Shown piece by piece: positions 1 through 5,952 of a stretch of 12,905 nucleotides of DNA. The notes under the pieces are model-generated. The model was not told where the DNA came from and ran no database searches. It was given only the letters and a program-made list of their open reading frames with translations. Source of the DNA: Pedosphaera sp. (GTDB lineage Bacteria; Verrucomicrobiota; Verrucomicrobiia; Limisphaerales; UBA9464); contig SIAZ01000089.1 of assembly GCA_009695405.1 (NCBI GenBank), forward strand, positions 1 through 12,905, in the 5' to 3' direction. The first letter of the stretch is position 1. Each line of letters starts with the position of its first letter. The position numbers and the translations under genes are program-made.

Positions 1-70
1 AAACGGGAACGAGGGAGGCCGGACTGCCACCGGGCCCCGGCTTCCTTCGCTTCCAAATTTCAGGGGACTT

Positions 71-143
71 TGGGTAACACCACTTTTGAGTCAACCGGAG
101 CATTTTCCGGCCTCGTCTTGGGTAACACCCCCTTTTGAGTTAC
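71..143. repeat. Pair of 25-bp direct repeats, probable insertion-sequence end
   Basis: Two near-identical units lie at 71-95 and 119-143, 48 bp apart. Both begin TGGGTAACAC and both contain CTTTTGAGT followed by a C/T-AAC or TAC end; they differ by one indel and a few bases. A short inverted repeat (CCGG...CCGG, 95-110) lies in the spacer. On the minus strand they read CTCAAAAG...GTGTTACCC. Repeated transposase-binding sites of about 20 bp near a terminus are known for IS21-family elements, so this may be one end of such an element lying to the left. The family assignment is inference, because no transposase is visible in the window. They could also be operator sites. Confidence 0.4.
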
Positions 144-156
144 GGCGCAAGGTCAG

Positions 157-648
157 TTGGATTTTGATTTAGAGACGCCGGTTGCGCTCGTCTCGAAAGT
201 GAGTGAATTAGCGAGGGTGGGGTCGGCAGAAGATAAAGAAGCAACAGGCGTGAATGTTTCGTGGATACGACGATTGAGCCGAGAGGAGCGTCAGAGGGGA
301 GCTTCACTTTGTTTGGATCGGCGTCCGCTTCTTTTTTTGGTCGATGAACGAGATCACTGGCATTTAATCGAGCCCCGTTTGCGCCTAGCGGGTTGGGATG
401 TGTGGGATATCCAAGAACTATCGGCTGGGGAGATTCGTATGCAGGTGCCATTAGACGCTGCTGACCGAGATGTTGCCTTTCTACATCGGATCATTCGGGA
501 GTGCCGTCCGAGGCGAGCCTTGGTGACTGATCGGTTGGCTCTAGTGAGCCTTTTGCTGCGAGAATCGTTGTTGGACGACTCACTTGATTTGCCATTGGTC
601 AACCTTGATTCAGGGTTCTTGAAAAAAATATCTGTAACAGGCACTTGA
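157..648 (+). CDS. Unidentified protein, possibly a 5'-truncated remnant
   Basis: This 163-residue frame has a TTG start with no ribosome binding site. Its first in-frame upstream stop (136-138) lies inside the second repeat unit, so the original N-terminus may have been lost to an insertion. I do not recognise the family. The N-terminal 55 residues are charged. Residues 56-150 alternate hydrophobic strands and helices (PLLFLVD at 57-63, AGWDVWDI at 78-85, PRRALVTDR at 118-126, LPLVNLDSG at 145-153). That pattern loosely recalls the C-terminal half of a LacI/XylR-type periplasmic-binding-protein fold, where a strand ending in an Asp follows a helix, but the resemblance is weak and nothing catalytic is visible. 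No signal peptide or membrane segment is present. It ends 48 bp before acpP on the same strand. It could be a pseudogene or a lineage-specific protein. Confidence 0.45.
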   Translation: MDFDLETPVALVSKVSELARVGSAEDKEATGVNVSWIRRLSREERQRGASLCLDRRPLLFLVDERDHWHLIEPRLRLAGWDVWDIQELSAGEIRMQVPLDAADRDVAFLHRIIRECRPRRALVTDRLALVSLLLRESLLDDSLDLPLVNLDSGFLKKISVTGT

Positions 649-674
649 CGGTCGGCCCTTACCCCGCCTAGACA
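645..674 (+). promoter_or_regulatory. Candidate promoter of acpP
   Basis: TTGACG (645-650) is separated by 18 bp from TAGACA (669-674). The -35 box matches the sigma-70 consensus at 5 of 6 positions; the -10 box matches at only 3. Transcription would begin near 681, which lies downstream of the ATG at 676 and upstream of the ATG at 697. That supports the later start of acpP. The call is by eye only. Confidence 0.3.
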
Positions 675-696
675 AATGGCTCAACGAGACAATACC

Positions 697-942
697 ATGG
701 CTGAGAAAACCACCGAGCAGCGGATTAAGGACATTATCGTCGAACAACTCGGCGTCAATGCAGACCAAGTTACACCAGAAGCAAAATTCATCGAGGACCT
801 CGGTGCCGACTCGCTCGACACTGTCGAGTTGGTGATGGCGCTGGAGGAGGAATTTGATCTCGCGATCCCGGATAATGAGGCTGAGAAGCTTCAAAGTGTT
901 GTCGACGTCCTTAAGTACGTGGATGGTTGTCAGTCGAAATAA
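697..942 (+). CDS. acpP: Acyl carrier protein
   Basis: A small acidic cytoplasmic protein that carries growing acyl chains as thioesters on a phosphopantetheine arm during type II fatty-acid synthesis. The hallmark GADSLDTVELVMALEEEF is present; its serine, residue 39 from this start, is the attachment site. The 81-residue length and the opening MAEKTTEQRIKDIIVEQLGV are typical of AcpP. An in-frame ATG at 676 would add seven residues (MAQRDNT), but family length and the candidate promoter favour 697. Neither ATG has a clear Shine-Dalgarno sequence. A strong intrinsic terminator follows directly, so it can be expressed as a single gene, as suits a very abundant protein. The adjacent fabF encodes one of its partner enzymes. 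Confidence 0.95.
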   Translation: MAEKTTEQRIKDIIVEQLGVNADQVTPEAKFIEDLGADSLDTVELVMALEEEFDLAIPDNEAEKLQSVVDVLKYVDGCQSK

Positions 943-961
943 TCGACACCCCCCAGTTTTC

Positions 962-1000
962 AAAGGGCAGCACGGCCCAACCGCGCTGCCCTTTTTCTTT
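962..1000 (+). terminator. Rho-independent terminator of acpP
   Basis: A perfect 10-bp stem, AAAGGGCAGC (962-971) with GCTGCCCTTT (985-994), continues after one mismatch with three more pairs (973-975 with 981-983) around a CCCAA loop. A run of five T and then CTTT follows (992-1000). It sits 20 bp after the acpP stop and separates acpP from fabF. Confidence 0.88.
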
Positions 1001-1051
1001 GCCCAAATTAATTCCCTTGTAAAGGGCACCGCCAAGGCTGATTGACAGAGG

Positions 1052-1079
1052 TTTGATTCTCGCGGTCTACGAATATACT
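1052..1079 (+). promoter_or_regulatory. Candidate promoter of fabF
   Basis: TATACT at 1074-1079 is a good -10 box (5 of 6). A weak -35-like TTTGAT lies 16 bp upstream at 1052-1057, and a better TTGACA at 1042-1047 is too far away (26 bp) for a normal sigma-70 promoter. The -10 box ends 11 bp before the fabF ATG, so the transcript would have almost no leader. No Shine-Dalgarno sequence precedes that ATG. Confidence 0.35.
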
Positions 1080-1090
1080 GACACTGTTTT

Positions 1091-2350
1091 ATGTCCCTAT
1101 CTTGGTCTGAACGACGCGTTGTGGTTACCGGTCTTGGCTGCGCCTCTCCTTTGGGGTTGGATGCCAATACGGTTTGGAAAAACATTCTTGAGGGAGTCTG
1201 TGGCATCGACCGAGTTGGTGCTTTCGACATTTCATCCTATGATTGTCAAATCGCCGCAGAGGTGAAGGGCTTTGATCCAGTGCCCGCTTTCCCATCACCC
1301 AAGGAAGTGCGTCGTACCGATCGCTTCACCCATTTTGGTGTCTATGCTGGATGGAGTGCGTTGAAGGATTCTGGACTGGACTTGGCGAGCGAGAATCGCG
1401 ATGAGATTGGAGTCTACATTGGGTCTGGGATAGGCGGACTGCACACCACAGAAGAGCAGCACAAAATACTTTTAGCAAAGGGGCCTGGCAGGGTCAGTCC
1501 CTTTATGATTCCCATGTTGATCCTGAACATGGCTTCCGGTCTTTTTGCGCTCTATAACCAATTGCGAGGCCCGAATTTTGCGACGTGTTCAGCGTGTGCG
1601 ACCAGTAATCATGCTATTGGCGAAGCTTGGTGGGCTATTAAGCGGGGTGATGCCACAATGATGTTTGCCGGAGGGACTGAGGCCACCATTGTGCCTTTAG
1701 GGATGAGCGGCTTTGCTGCGATGAAAGCGATGTCGACCCGCAATAGTGATCCGAAGAAGGCGAGTCGCCCTTTCGACACCGACCGGGATGGGTTTGTGAT
1801 GGGTGAAGGAGCAGCGGTTTTAGTCTTGGAAGAATTAGAGCATGCCAAGCGGCGGGGTGCGCGAATTTATTGCGAAATTGTCGGCTACGGCAACACCTGT
1901 GATGCCAACCACATGACTGCACCTGATCCCGAGGGAGCAGGGGCGGCCCGCGCAATCCAGATGGGTTTAGGGCATGCTGGATTGAGGCCTGATCAAATCG
2001 ATTATGTGAATGCCCATGCCACGAGTACACCGGTCGGAGATGTGTGCGAGACCAATGCGATTAAGCGTGTGTTTGGCGCTCATGCACGTCGTTTGGCGAT
2101 TAGTTCCACCAAGGGAGCCACGGGCCATATGCTAGGTGCTGCGGGCGGTATTGAATCCCTGATTTGTTGCAAGGCAGTGGAAGCTCAGGTGGCGCCGCCC
2201 ACGATTAACCTCGAGAACCCAGATCCTCAGTGTGATCTGGACTATATTCCTCACACCTCTCGTGAGATGAAGATTGATCATTTTCTCAATAATTCATTTG
2301 GTTTTGGTGGGCATAATTCGATCATTATTGGTAAGCGGTTTGTGGGTTGA
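1091..2350 (+). CDS. fabF: Beta-ketoacyl-ACP synthase II
   Basis: A thiolase-fold condensing enzyme that joins malonyl-ACP to an acyl-ACP with loss of CO2, elongating fatty acids in the cytosol. The catalytic triad is intact: Cys169 in CSACATSNHAIG, His309 in VNAHATSTPVGD and His346 in STKGATGHMLGAAGG, with the conserved Lys341. These lie six residues after the E. coli FabF positions. The C-terminal NNSFGFGGHN loop is present. The length of 419 is normal for the KAS I/II group. The start is the first ATG of a family-typical N-terminus (RRVVVTGLG); no Shine-Dalgarno sequence precedes it. It follows acpP, which has its own terminator. FabB is a close alternative, but gene order beside acpP and the Thr-Pro-Val-Gly-Asp motif fit FabF. 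Confidence 0.92.
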   Translation: MSLSWSERRVVVTGLGCASPLGLDANTVWKNILEGVCGIDRVGAFDISSYDCQIAAEVKGFDPVPAFPSPKEVRRTDRFTHFGVYAGWSALKDSGLDLASENRDEIGVYIGSGIGGLHTTEEQHKILLAKGPGRVSPFMIPMLILNMASGLFALYNQLRGPNFATCSACATSNHAIGEAWWAIKRGDATMMFAGGTEATIVPLGMSGFAAMKAMSTRNSDPKKASRPFDTDRDGFVMGEGAAVLVLEELEHAKRRGARIYCEIVGYGNTCDANHMTAPDPEGAGAARAIQMGLGHAGLRPDQIDYVNAHATSTPVGDVCETNAIKRVFGAHARRLAISSTKGATGHMLGAAGGIESLICCKAVEAQVAPPTINLENPDPQCDLDYIPHTSREMKIDHFLNNSFGFGGHNSIIIGKRFVG

Positions 2351-2443
2351 ATGGCTAAATCGTCCTTGAGTGGGGATAATTCAATCGGTGATTTTAGTCT
2401 GCGACTCTCCGGCGGATAGCCTATAACCTAGGAGCACAGAGAC

Positions 2444-4102
2444 ATGCTGAAGAATCCCCAGACTAAGTATCGTCCGTTTCCGCCGGTTAATTTGCCTGAT
2501 CGTCGGTGGCCTAGCCGTGTCCTCACTCAGCCCCCGATTTGGTGCAGTGTGGACCTTCGGGATGGAAATCAGGCGTTGGCCGTGCCGATGAATGTCGCGC
2601 AGAAATTGGAGTTATTTCAGACGTTGGTGAAGGTGGGATTTAGGGAAATCGAAGTCGGTTTTCCGTCTGCCTCCAATACTGAGTTCGCTTTTAATCGGCG
2701 GCTTATCGAAGAAAATAGGATTCCTGAGAATGTCACCCTTCAAGTATTGGTGCAGGCTCGTGAGGATCTTATTGAGCGCACAATTCAATCGTTGATGGGT
2801 GCGAAGAAGGCGATCATTCACCTCTACAATTCGACCTCGCCAGCGCAGCGGCGGGTTGTCTTTGGGAAATCAAAGGACGAAGTCAAAGCCATTGCTGTCC
2901 AAGGGGCAAAATGGATTCGGGAACGTTTGCATCGACTCGAGGGCACTGATGTCCGTCTTCAATATTCTCCCGAGAGCTTTAGTGCCACTGAGTTAGAGTT
3001 TTCTAAAGAGATTTCTGAAGCGGTGATGGAGGTGTGGCAACCCACGCCAGAGCGAAAGATGATCCTCAATCTCCCCGACACAGTGGAGGTGGCCATGCCC
3101 AATGTGCATGCGGACCAGATCGAGTGGATCTGCCGAAATATCGCTAACAGAGACTCACTTCTGATTAGTCTGCATACCCACAATGATCGGTGTACCGGTG
3201 TAGCGGCGACCGAGATGGGTCTGTTGGCTGGGGCTGATAGAGTCGAAGGAACGCTTTTTGGCAACGGTGAACGGACCGGTAATTTGGACTTGGTGACCGT
3301 TGCTTTGAATTTGTACATGCATGGAATCTATCCTGGCTTGGATTTTAGCGATCTAAGTGGCATTCGCGAGGTGTATGAGCGTTGCACAGGGTTGACCGTC
3401 CCGCCTCGCCATCCTTATGCAGGCGAGTTGGTATTTACTGCCTTTAGCGGTTCGCATCAGGATGCTATCAAAAAGGGCCTAACCGAATGGGAAACAGGTT
3501 CACGTACCCAGTGGGATGTTCCTTATTTAACCATTGATCCAGCGGATATTGGTCGAGAATACCGAGAGGTGATTCGAGTCAATAGTCAATCGGGGAAGGG
3601 GGGGGTGGCTTATTTATTGGAAAGCGAATTTGGGATTGAATTGCCCAAGGATATGCAGCGTGAGTTTGGCCCTATTGCCAATGATATCGTCGATGCCCTT
3701 GGTCGGGAGGTTCGGGGTGAGGAATTAAAGGCGATGTTATGGCAAGAGTATGTGGATCGCATTGAGCCTTGGTCCCTGATTGATTTCCACGCCGACGGTA
3801 AGGATGGAGTTTTTGAGTGTCGCGCCTCGGTGGTGAGATCCGGTCAAGCTAGGGTCTTAGTGGGTCAGGGTAATGGACCTATTGCCGCCTTTGTTTCCGC
3901 GTTAATTCAGGCTGGGGTGTCCCGTTTTGAAGTGGTTAACTTTAAACAACATTCCTTGAGCTCGGGTGAAGATGCCAGCGCAATTACCTATATTCAGATC
4001 GCCTCGGCGGAGGGTAAAACCCGTTGGGGTGCTGGAGTGGATACCCACATTGAACTCGCTTCGATTAAGGCGGTGTTAAGTGCGCTCAATCGCTCTATTT
4101 GA
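2444..4102 (+). CDS. leuA: 2-isopropylmalate synthase, type 2 (IPMS2)
   Basis: Catalyses the first committed step of leucine synthesis, condensing acetyl-CoA with 2-ketoisovalerate in the cytosol. The TIM-barrel catalytic domain (about residues 30-330) shows LRDGNQAL at 38-45, whose Asp40 is a metal ligand, then HTHNDRCTG at 244-252 with metal-binding His244 and His246, and GNGERTGNLDL at 273-283. A linker subdomain follows, then a C-terminal LeuA allosteric domain (about 430-552) that senses leucine in this family. The 552-residue length and the N-terminal extension (YRPFPPVNLPDRRWPS) are typical of the longer IPMS2 form rather than the E. coli form. AGGAG at 2430-2434, 9 bp before the ATG, is the clearest ribosome binding site in the window. 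No other leu gene is nearby. Confidence 0.95.
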   Translation: MLKNPQTKYRPFPPVNLPDRRWPSRVLTQPPIWCSVDLRDGNQALAVPMNVAQKLELFQTLVKVGFREIEVGFPSASNTEFAFNRRLIEENRIPENVTLQVLVQAREDLIERTIQSLMGAKKAIIHLYNSTSPAQRRVVFGKSKDEVKAIAVQGAKWIRERLHRLEGTDVRLQYSPESFSATELEFSKEISEAVMEVWQPTPERKMILNLPDTVEVAMPNVHADQIEWICRNIANRDSLLISLHTHNDRCTGVAATEMGLLAGADRVEGTLFGNGERTGNLDLVTVALNLYMHGIYPGLDFSDLSGIREVYERCTGLTVPPRHPYAGELVFTAFSGSHQDAIKKGLTEWETGSRTQWDVPYLTIDPADIGREYREVIRVNSQSGKGGVAYLLESEFGIELPKDMQREFGPIANDIVDALGREVRGEELKAMLWQEYVDRIEPWSLIDFHADGKDGVFECRASVVRSGQARVLVGQGNGPIAAFVSALIQAGVSRFEVVNFKQHSLSSGEDASAITYIQIASAEGKTRWGAGVDTHIELASIKAVLSALNRSI

Positions 4103-4107
4103 GCGAT
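4089..4107 (+). terminator. Hairpin overlapping the leuA stop codon
   Basis: ATCGCTC (4089-4095) and GAGCGAT (4101-4107) form a perfect 7-bp stem with a TATTT loop that includes the first base of the TGA stop. The downstream sequence is T-rich (GTTGGTTCGTTGTTGTC) but has no T-run, so termination would be weak at best. It may instead protect the mRNA 3' end. Confidence 0.3.
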
Positions 4108-4163
4108 GTGCTGAGGTTGGTTCGTTGTTGTCTTGAATATTTCAACTTTTGCGGGACCGTTGC

Positions 4164-4192
4164 TTGTCGCAGTCTAGACACATTGGAATACT
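4164..4192 (+). promoter_or_regulatory. Candidate promoter giving a leaderless TPR-AAA transcript
   Basis: TTGTCG (4164-4169) is followed after 17 bp by AATACT (4187-4192), matching the consensus at 3 and 4 of 6 positions. The -10 box ends only 6 bp before the ATG at 4199, so transcription would begin at or next to the start codon. This fits the absence of any Shine-Dalgarno sequence. Confidence 0.3.
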
Positions 4193-4198
4193 CCGCTT

Positions 4199-5578
4199 AT
4201 GGCCGATTCTGAATCCCTCCCTCAATTGCGAGAGGCGATCCGTTTATCCCCCAAGAATCTCTCCCTTAGGAGGGCTTTGGCCGATTCGCTTTTAGGGTTA
4301 GGCCACTTTGTCGAAGCGGAGATCGAGCTTCAATCTGCTTTGCAAATGGCCCCCGAAGACACGGGGTTGAAGCTGGGCCTCGCTCGGGCTTTTCAACAGC
4401 AGGGTAAGCGAAGTCACGCGCTCGTTTTACTCGAGGATTTAGTCCGAATTCCTGAGGCGCCAGGGCGTGCTTTTGTCCTCTATGCTAAGTTGCTGGCTGG
4501 AATCGGAGAATTGGAGCAGGCAGTGGAAAATTACCGGCGCGGCGTCGAAAAAGAAGCGAGTGCTGCCGACGCCGAATTCGCCTTGCGGTATGGCATACGT
4601 ATGGAACCTATTCGTTCTCGTGAAGAGGATGTTTTCCACGGATCCGATGACGATGACGATGTGATGGATGGGCGGATTCGGGAGTCATGGGAAAACCAAG
4701 ATGAGGAATCGGCCCCGGAGATCGAGCGGCCCAAGATTACCTTTGCCGAGGTGGGAGGCATGGAAACTCTTAAGGAAGAGATTCGCCTTAAGATTATTTA
4801 TCCGATCACCCATGCGGAGTTGTATAAGGCTTACGGCAAGGCGATTGGGGGCGGAATTCTGCTTTATGGACCGCCGGGATGCGGCAAGACCCATCTCGCC
4901 CGTGCGGCAGCCGGAGAGATTAAGGCAGCCTTTATTTCAGTAGGTATCCACGACGTCCTGGATATGTGGATGGGAAACAGTGAGCGCACTTTGCATCAAC
5001 TGTTTGCTGAAGCCCGCCGCAATACACCTTGCGTTTTATTTTTCGACGAAGTCGATGCTCTGGGTGCGAGTCGGAGCGATATGAAATCAAATGCTGGCCG
5101 GCACTTGATCAATCAATTCCTCAGTGAGCTTGATGGATACAAATCGGCAAATGACGGCGTTCTAATTCTAGGAGCAACCAATGCGCCGTGGTCTCTGGAT
5201 TTTGCTTTTCGTCGGCCCGGACGCTTTGATCGGATTCTGTTGGTTCCGCCTCCTGACCTGAGCACTAGGGTGGAGATTTTGAATCTGCAAATGCGGGGTA
5301 AACTGATGGAAAACATCGATTTTCAGGCGATTGCCGAACTGTGTGAAGGTTTTTCAGGAGCCGATTTAAAGGGTGTGGTCGATGTCGCCGTGGAGAATAA
5401 GTTGCGGGAAGTGATGAAGGTGGGGCTTCCGACTCCACTCAGAACTCGGGATTTGATAGCCGCTCTCGTATCTCAAAGAGCGAGCACTCGCGACTGGTTT
5501 GCCACCGCTCGAAATTACGCACTTTATTCCAATCAAGGCGGTATCTACGACGATATCTTGAAGTACATGAAAATTTGA
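4199..5578 (+). CDS. TPR-repeat AAA+ ATPase
   Basis: An ATP-driven remodelling protein joining an N-terminal TPR region (about residues 5-120, roughly three 34-residue repeats) to one classical AAA domain (about 178-420). A very acidic linker (DVFHGSDDDDDVMDG, 144-158) separates them. The ATPase is complete: Walker A GPPGCGKT at 224-231, Walker B VLFFDE at 279-284, sensor-1 Asn328, second region of homology with likely arginine fingers Arg339 and Arg342 (RPGRFDR), and GFSGADL at 384-390. The pore-loop position reads MWMG (256-259), with the aromatic needed to grip a polypeptide, and belongs to the Cdc48/Vps4/katanin type. A conserved-looking tail (RDWFATARNYALYSNQGG, then DDILKYM) follows. 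By family, TPRs bind partner proteins and the ring unfolds or disassembles substrates. The substrate is unknown and the neighbours do not reveal it. No signal peptide or membrane segment is seen. Confidence 0.85.
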   Translation: MADSESLPQLREAIRLSPKNLSLRRALADSLLGLGHFVEAEIELQSALQMAPEDTGLKLGLARAFQQQGKRSHALVLLEDLVRIPEAPGRAFVLYAKLLAGIGELEQAVENYRRGVEKEASAADAEFALRYGIRMEPIRSREEDVFHGSDDDDDVMDGRIRESWENQDEESAPEIERPKITFAEVGGMETLKEEIRLKIIYPITHAELYKAYGKAIGGGILLYGPPGCGKTHLARAAAGEIKAAFISVGIHDVLDMWMGNSERTLHQLFAEARRNTPCVLFFDEVDALGASRSDMKSNAGRHLINQFLSELDGYKSANDGVLILGATNAPWSLDFAFRRPGRFDRILLVPPPDLSTRVEILNLQMRGKLMENIDFQAIAELCEGFSGADLKGVVDVAVENKLREVMKVGLPTPLRTRDLIAALVSQRASTRDWFATARNYALYSNQGGIYDDILKYMKI

Positions 5579-5616
5579 TGCGGATCTGACTGCAAATCGC
5601 TTCCCTCTCATTTCAA

Positions 5617-5667
5617 TTGGAGGGCTTGTTGAGCCCGATAGGTTCGTTCTTGAGCCCTTTAGTTTTG
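5617..5667 (+). terminator. Possible terminator of the TPR-AAA gene
   Basis: Bases 5617-5626 can pair with 5653-5662; the core AGGGCT/AGCCCT is perfect and is extended by G-T and A-T pairs. TTTT (5663-5666) follows. The loop is long (26 nt). The left arm can alternatively pair with an earlier AGCCC copy (5632-5636), because TTGAGCCC occurs twice (5629-5636, 5650-5657). The two folds exclude each other. Confidence 0.3.
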
Positions 5668-5756
5668 TGGATTTCTCCCCTGAGACCACGGTGATTCGGC
5701 TCTTGCTTGACACTTCTTGTTGGAGTTGAAAACTCTGTAAGGAGGGATATCTACTG

Positions 5757-5783
5757 AGATCTTAAGTGGACAAAGATCTTAAG
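5757..5783. promoter_or_regulatory. Direct repeat AGATCTTAAG, possible operator
   Basis: Two perfect copies of AGATCTTAAG lie at 5757-5766 and 5774-5783, 17 bp apart start to start, so on nearly the same face of the helix. Direct repeats at such spacing are the usual target of AraC-type regulators, which often control sugar transport. No regulator gene is present in the window, so the assignment is inference. Confidence 0.35.
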
Positions 5784-5849
5784 GGTTGTCGGTGACAGAA
5801 GTACTGACCTTTGATCAACTTTTTATCGGGAGACTTTTTTTGAGTTAAA

Positions 5850-5866
5850 ACAGAAAGAATTTCTGT
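5850..5866. promoter_or_regulatory. Inverted repeat ACAGAAA-GAA-TTTCTGT, possible operator
   Basis: A perfect 7-bp inverted repeat with a 3-bp centre lies about 100 bp before the start of the sugar-binding protein gene. Its size and symmetry suit a dimeric repressor or activator. A weaker relative (TTCTTTC-T-GAAAGAA) lies upstream of the DUF3616 gene. Confidence 0.38.
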
Positions 5867-5928
5867 CGAGATTGTCTGGATTCCTTGTCACACTTATTTC
5901 CTTACGCCGCTTGAGTTACGAAGAGTTT

Positions 5929-5952
5929 ACGTTTGCCAATACGTTTGCCTAT
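5929..5952. repeat. 12-bp tandem duplication abutting the binding-protein start
   Basis: ACGTTTGCCAAT (5929-5940) is followed immediately by ACGTTTGCCTAT (5941-5952), 11 of 12 bases identical. The second copy runs into the ATG at 5951. The duplication creates the in-frame TTG at 5933 that otherwise appears to extend the ORF. Confidence 0.75.

Larger units (their letters stand above)
5579..5932. other. Intergenic control region before the sugar importer
   Basis: This 354-bp stretch has no credible gene. It holds a possible terminator for the upstream ATPase gene (5617-5666), a TTGACA hexamer (5707-5712) with no matching -10 box, a direct repeat of AGATCTTAAG (5757-5766 and 5774-5783), a 17-bp inverted repeat (5850-5866) and the start of a 12-bp tandem duplication (5929-5952). 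AAGGAGG at 5739-5745 is a perfect Shine-Dalgarno sequence, yet no ATG, GTG or TTG ORF follows it. The best promoter candidate for the importer is TTGTCT (5872-5877), 17 bp, TATTTC (5895-5900), which is weak. Confidence 0.6.

Noticed and set aside
676..696. Earlier ATG as the acpP start
   Set aside because: It adds seven residues not typical of AcpP and lies upstream of the predicted transcription start.
1042..1047. TTGACA as the -35 box of fabF
   Set aside because: It is 26 bp from TATACT, too far for sigma-70, and no good -10 box lies at 16-18 bp.
610..1230. 206-residue minus-strand frame across acpP and fabF
   Set aside because: It lies opposite two certain genes and an intrinsic terminator, and its protein has no recognisable family pattern.
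5739..5756. Perfect Shine-Dalgarno sequence AAGGAGG in the intergenic region, hinting at a small gene
   Set aside because: No ATG, GTG or TTG lies at a suitable distance; a CTG at 5754 reaches a stop after two codons.
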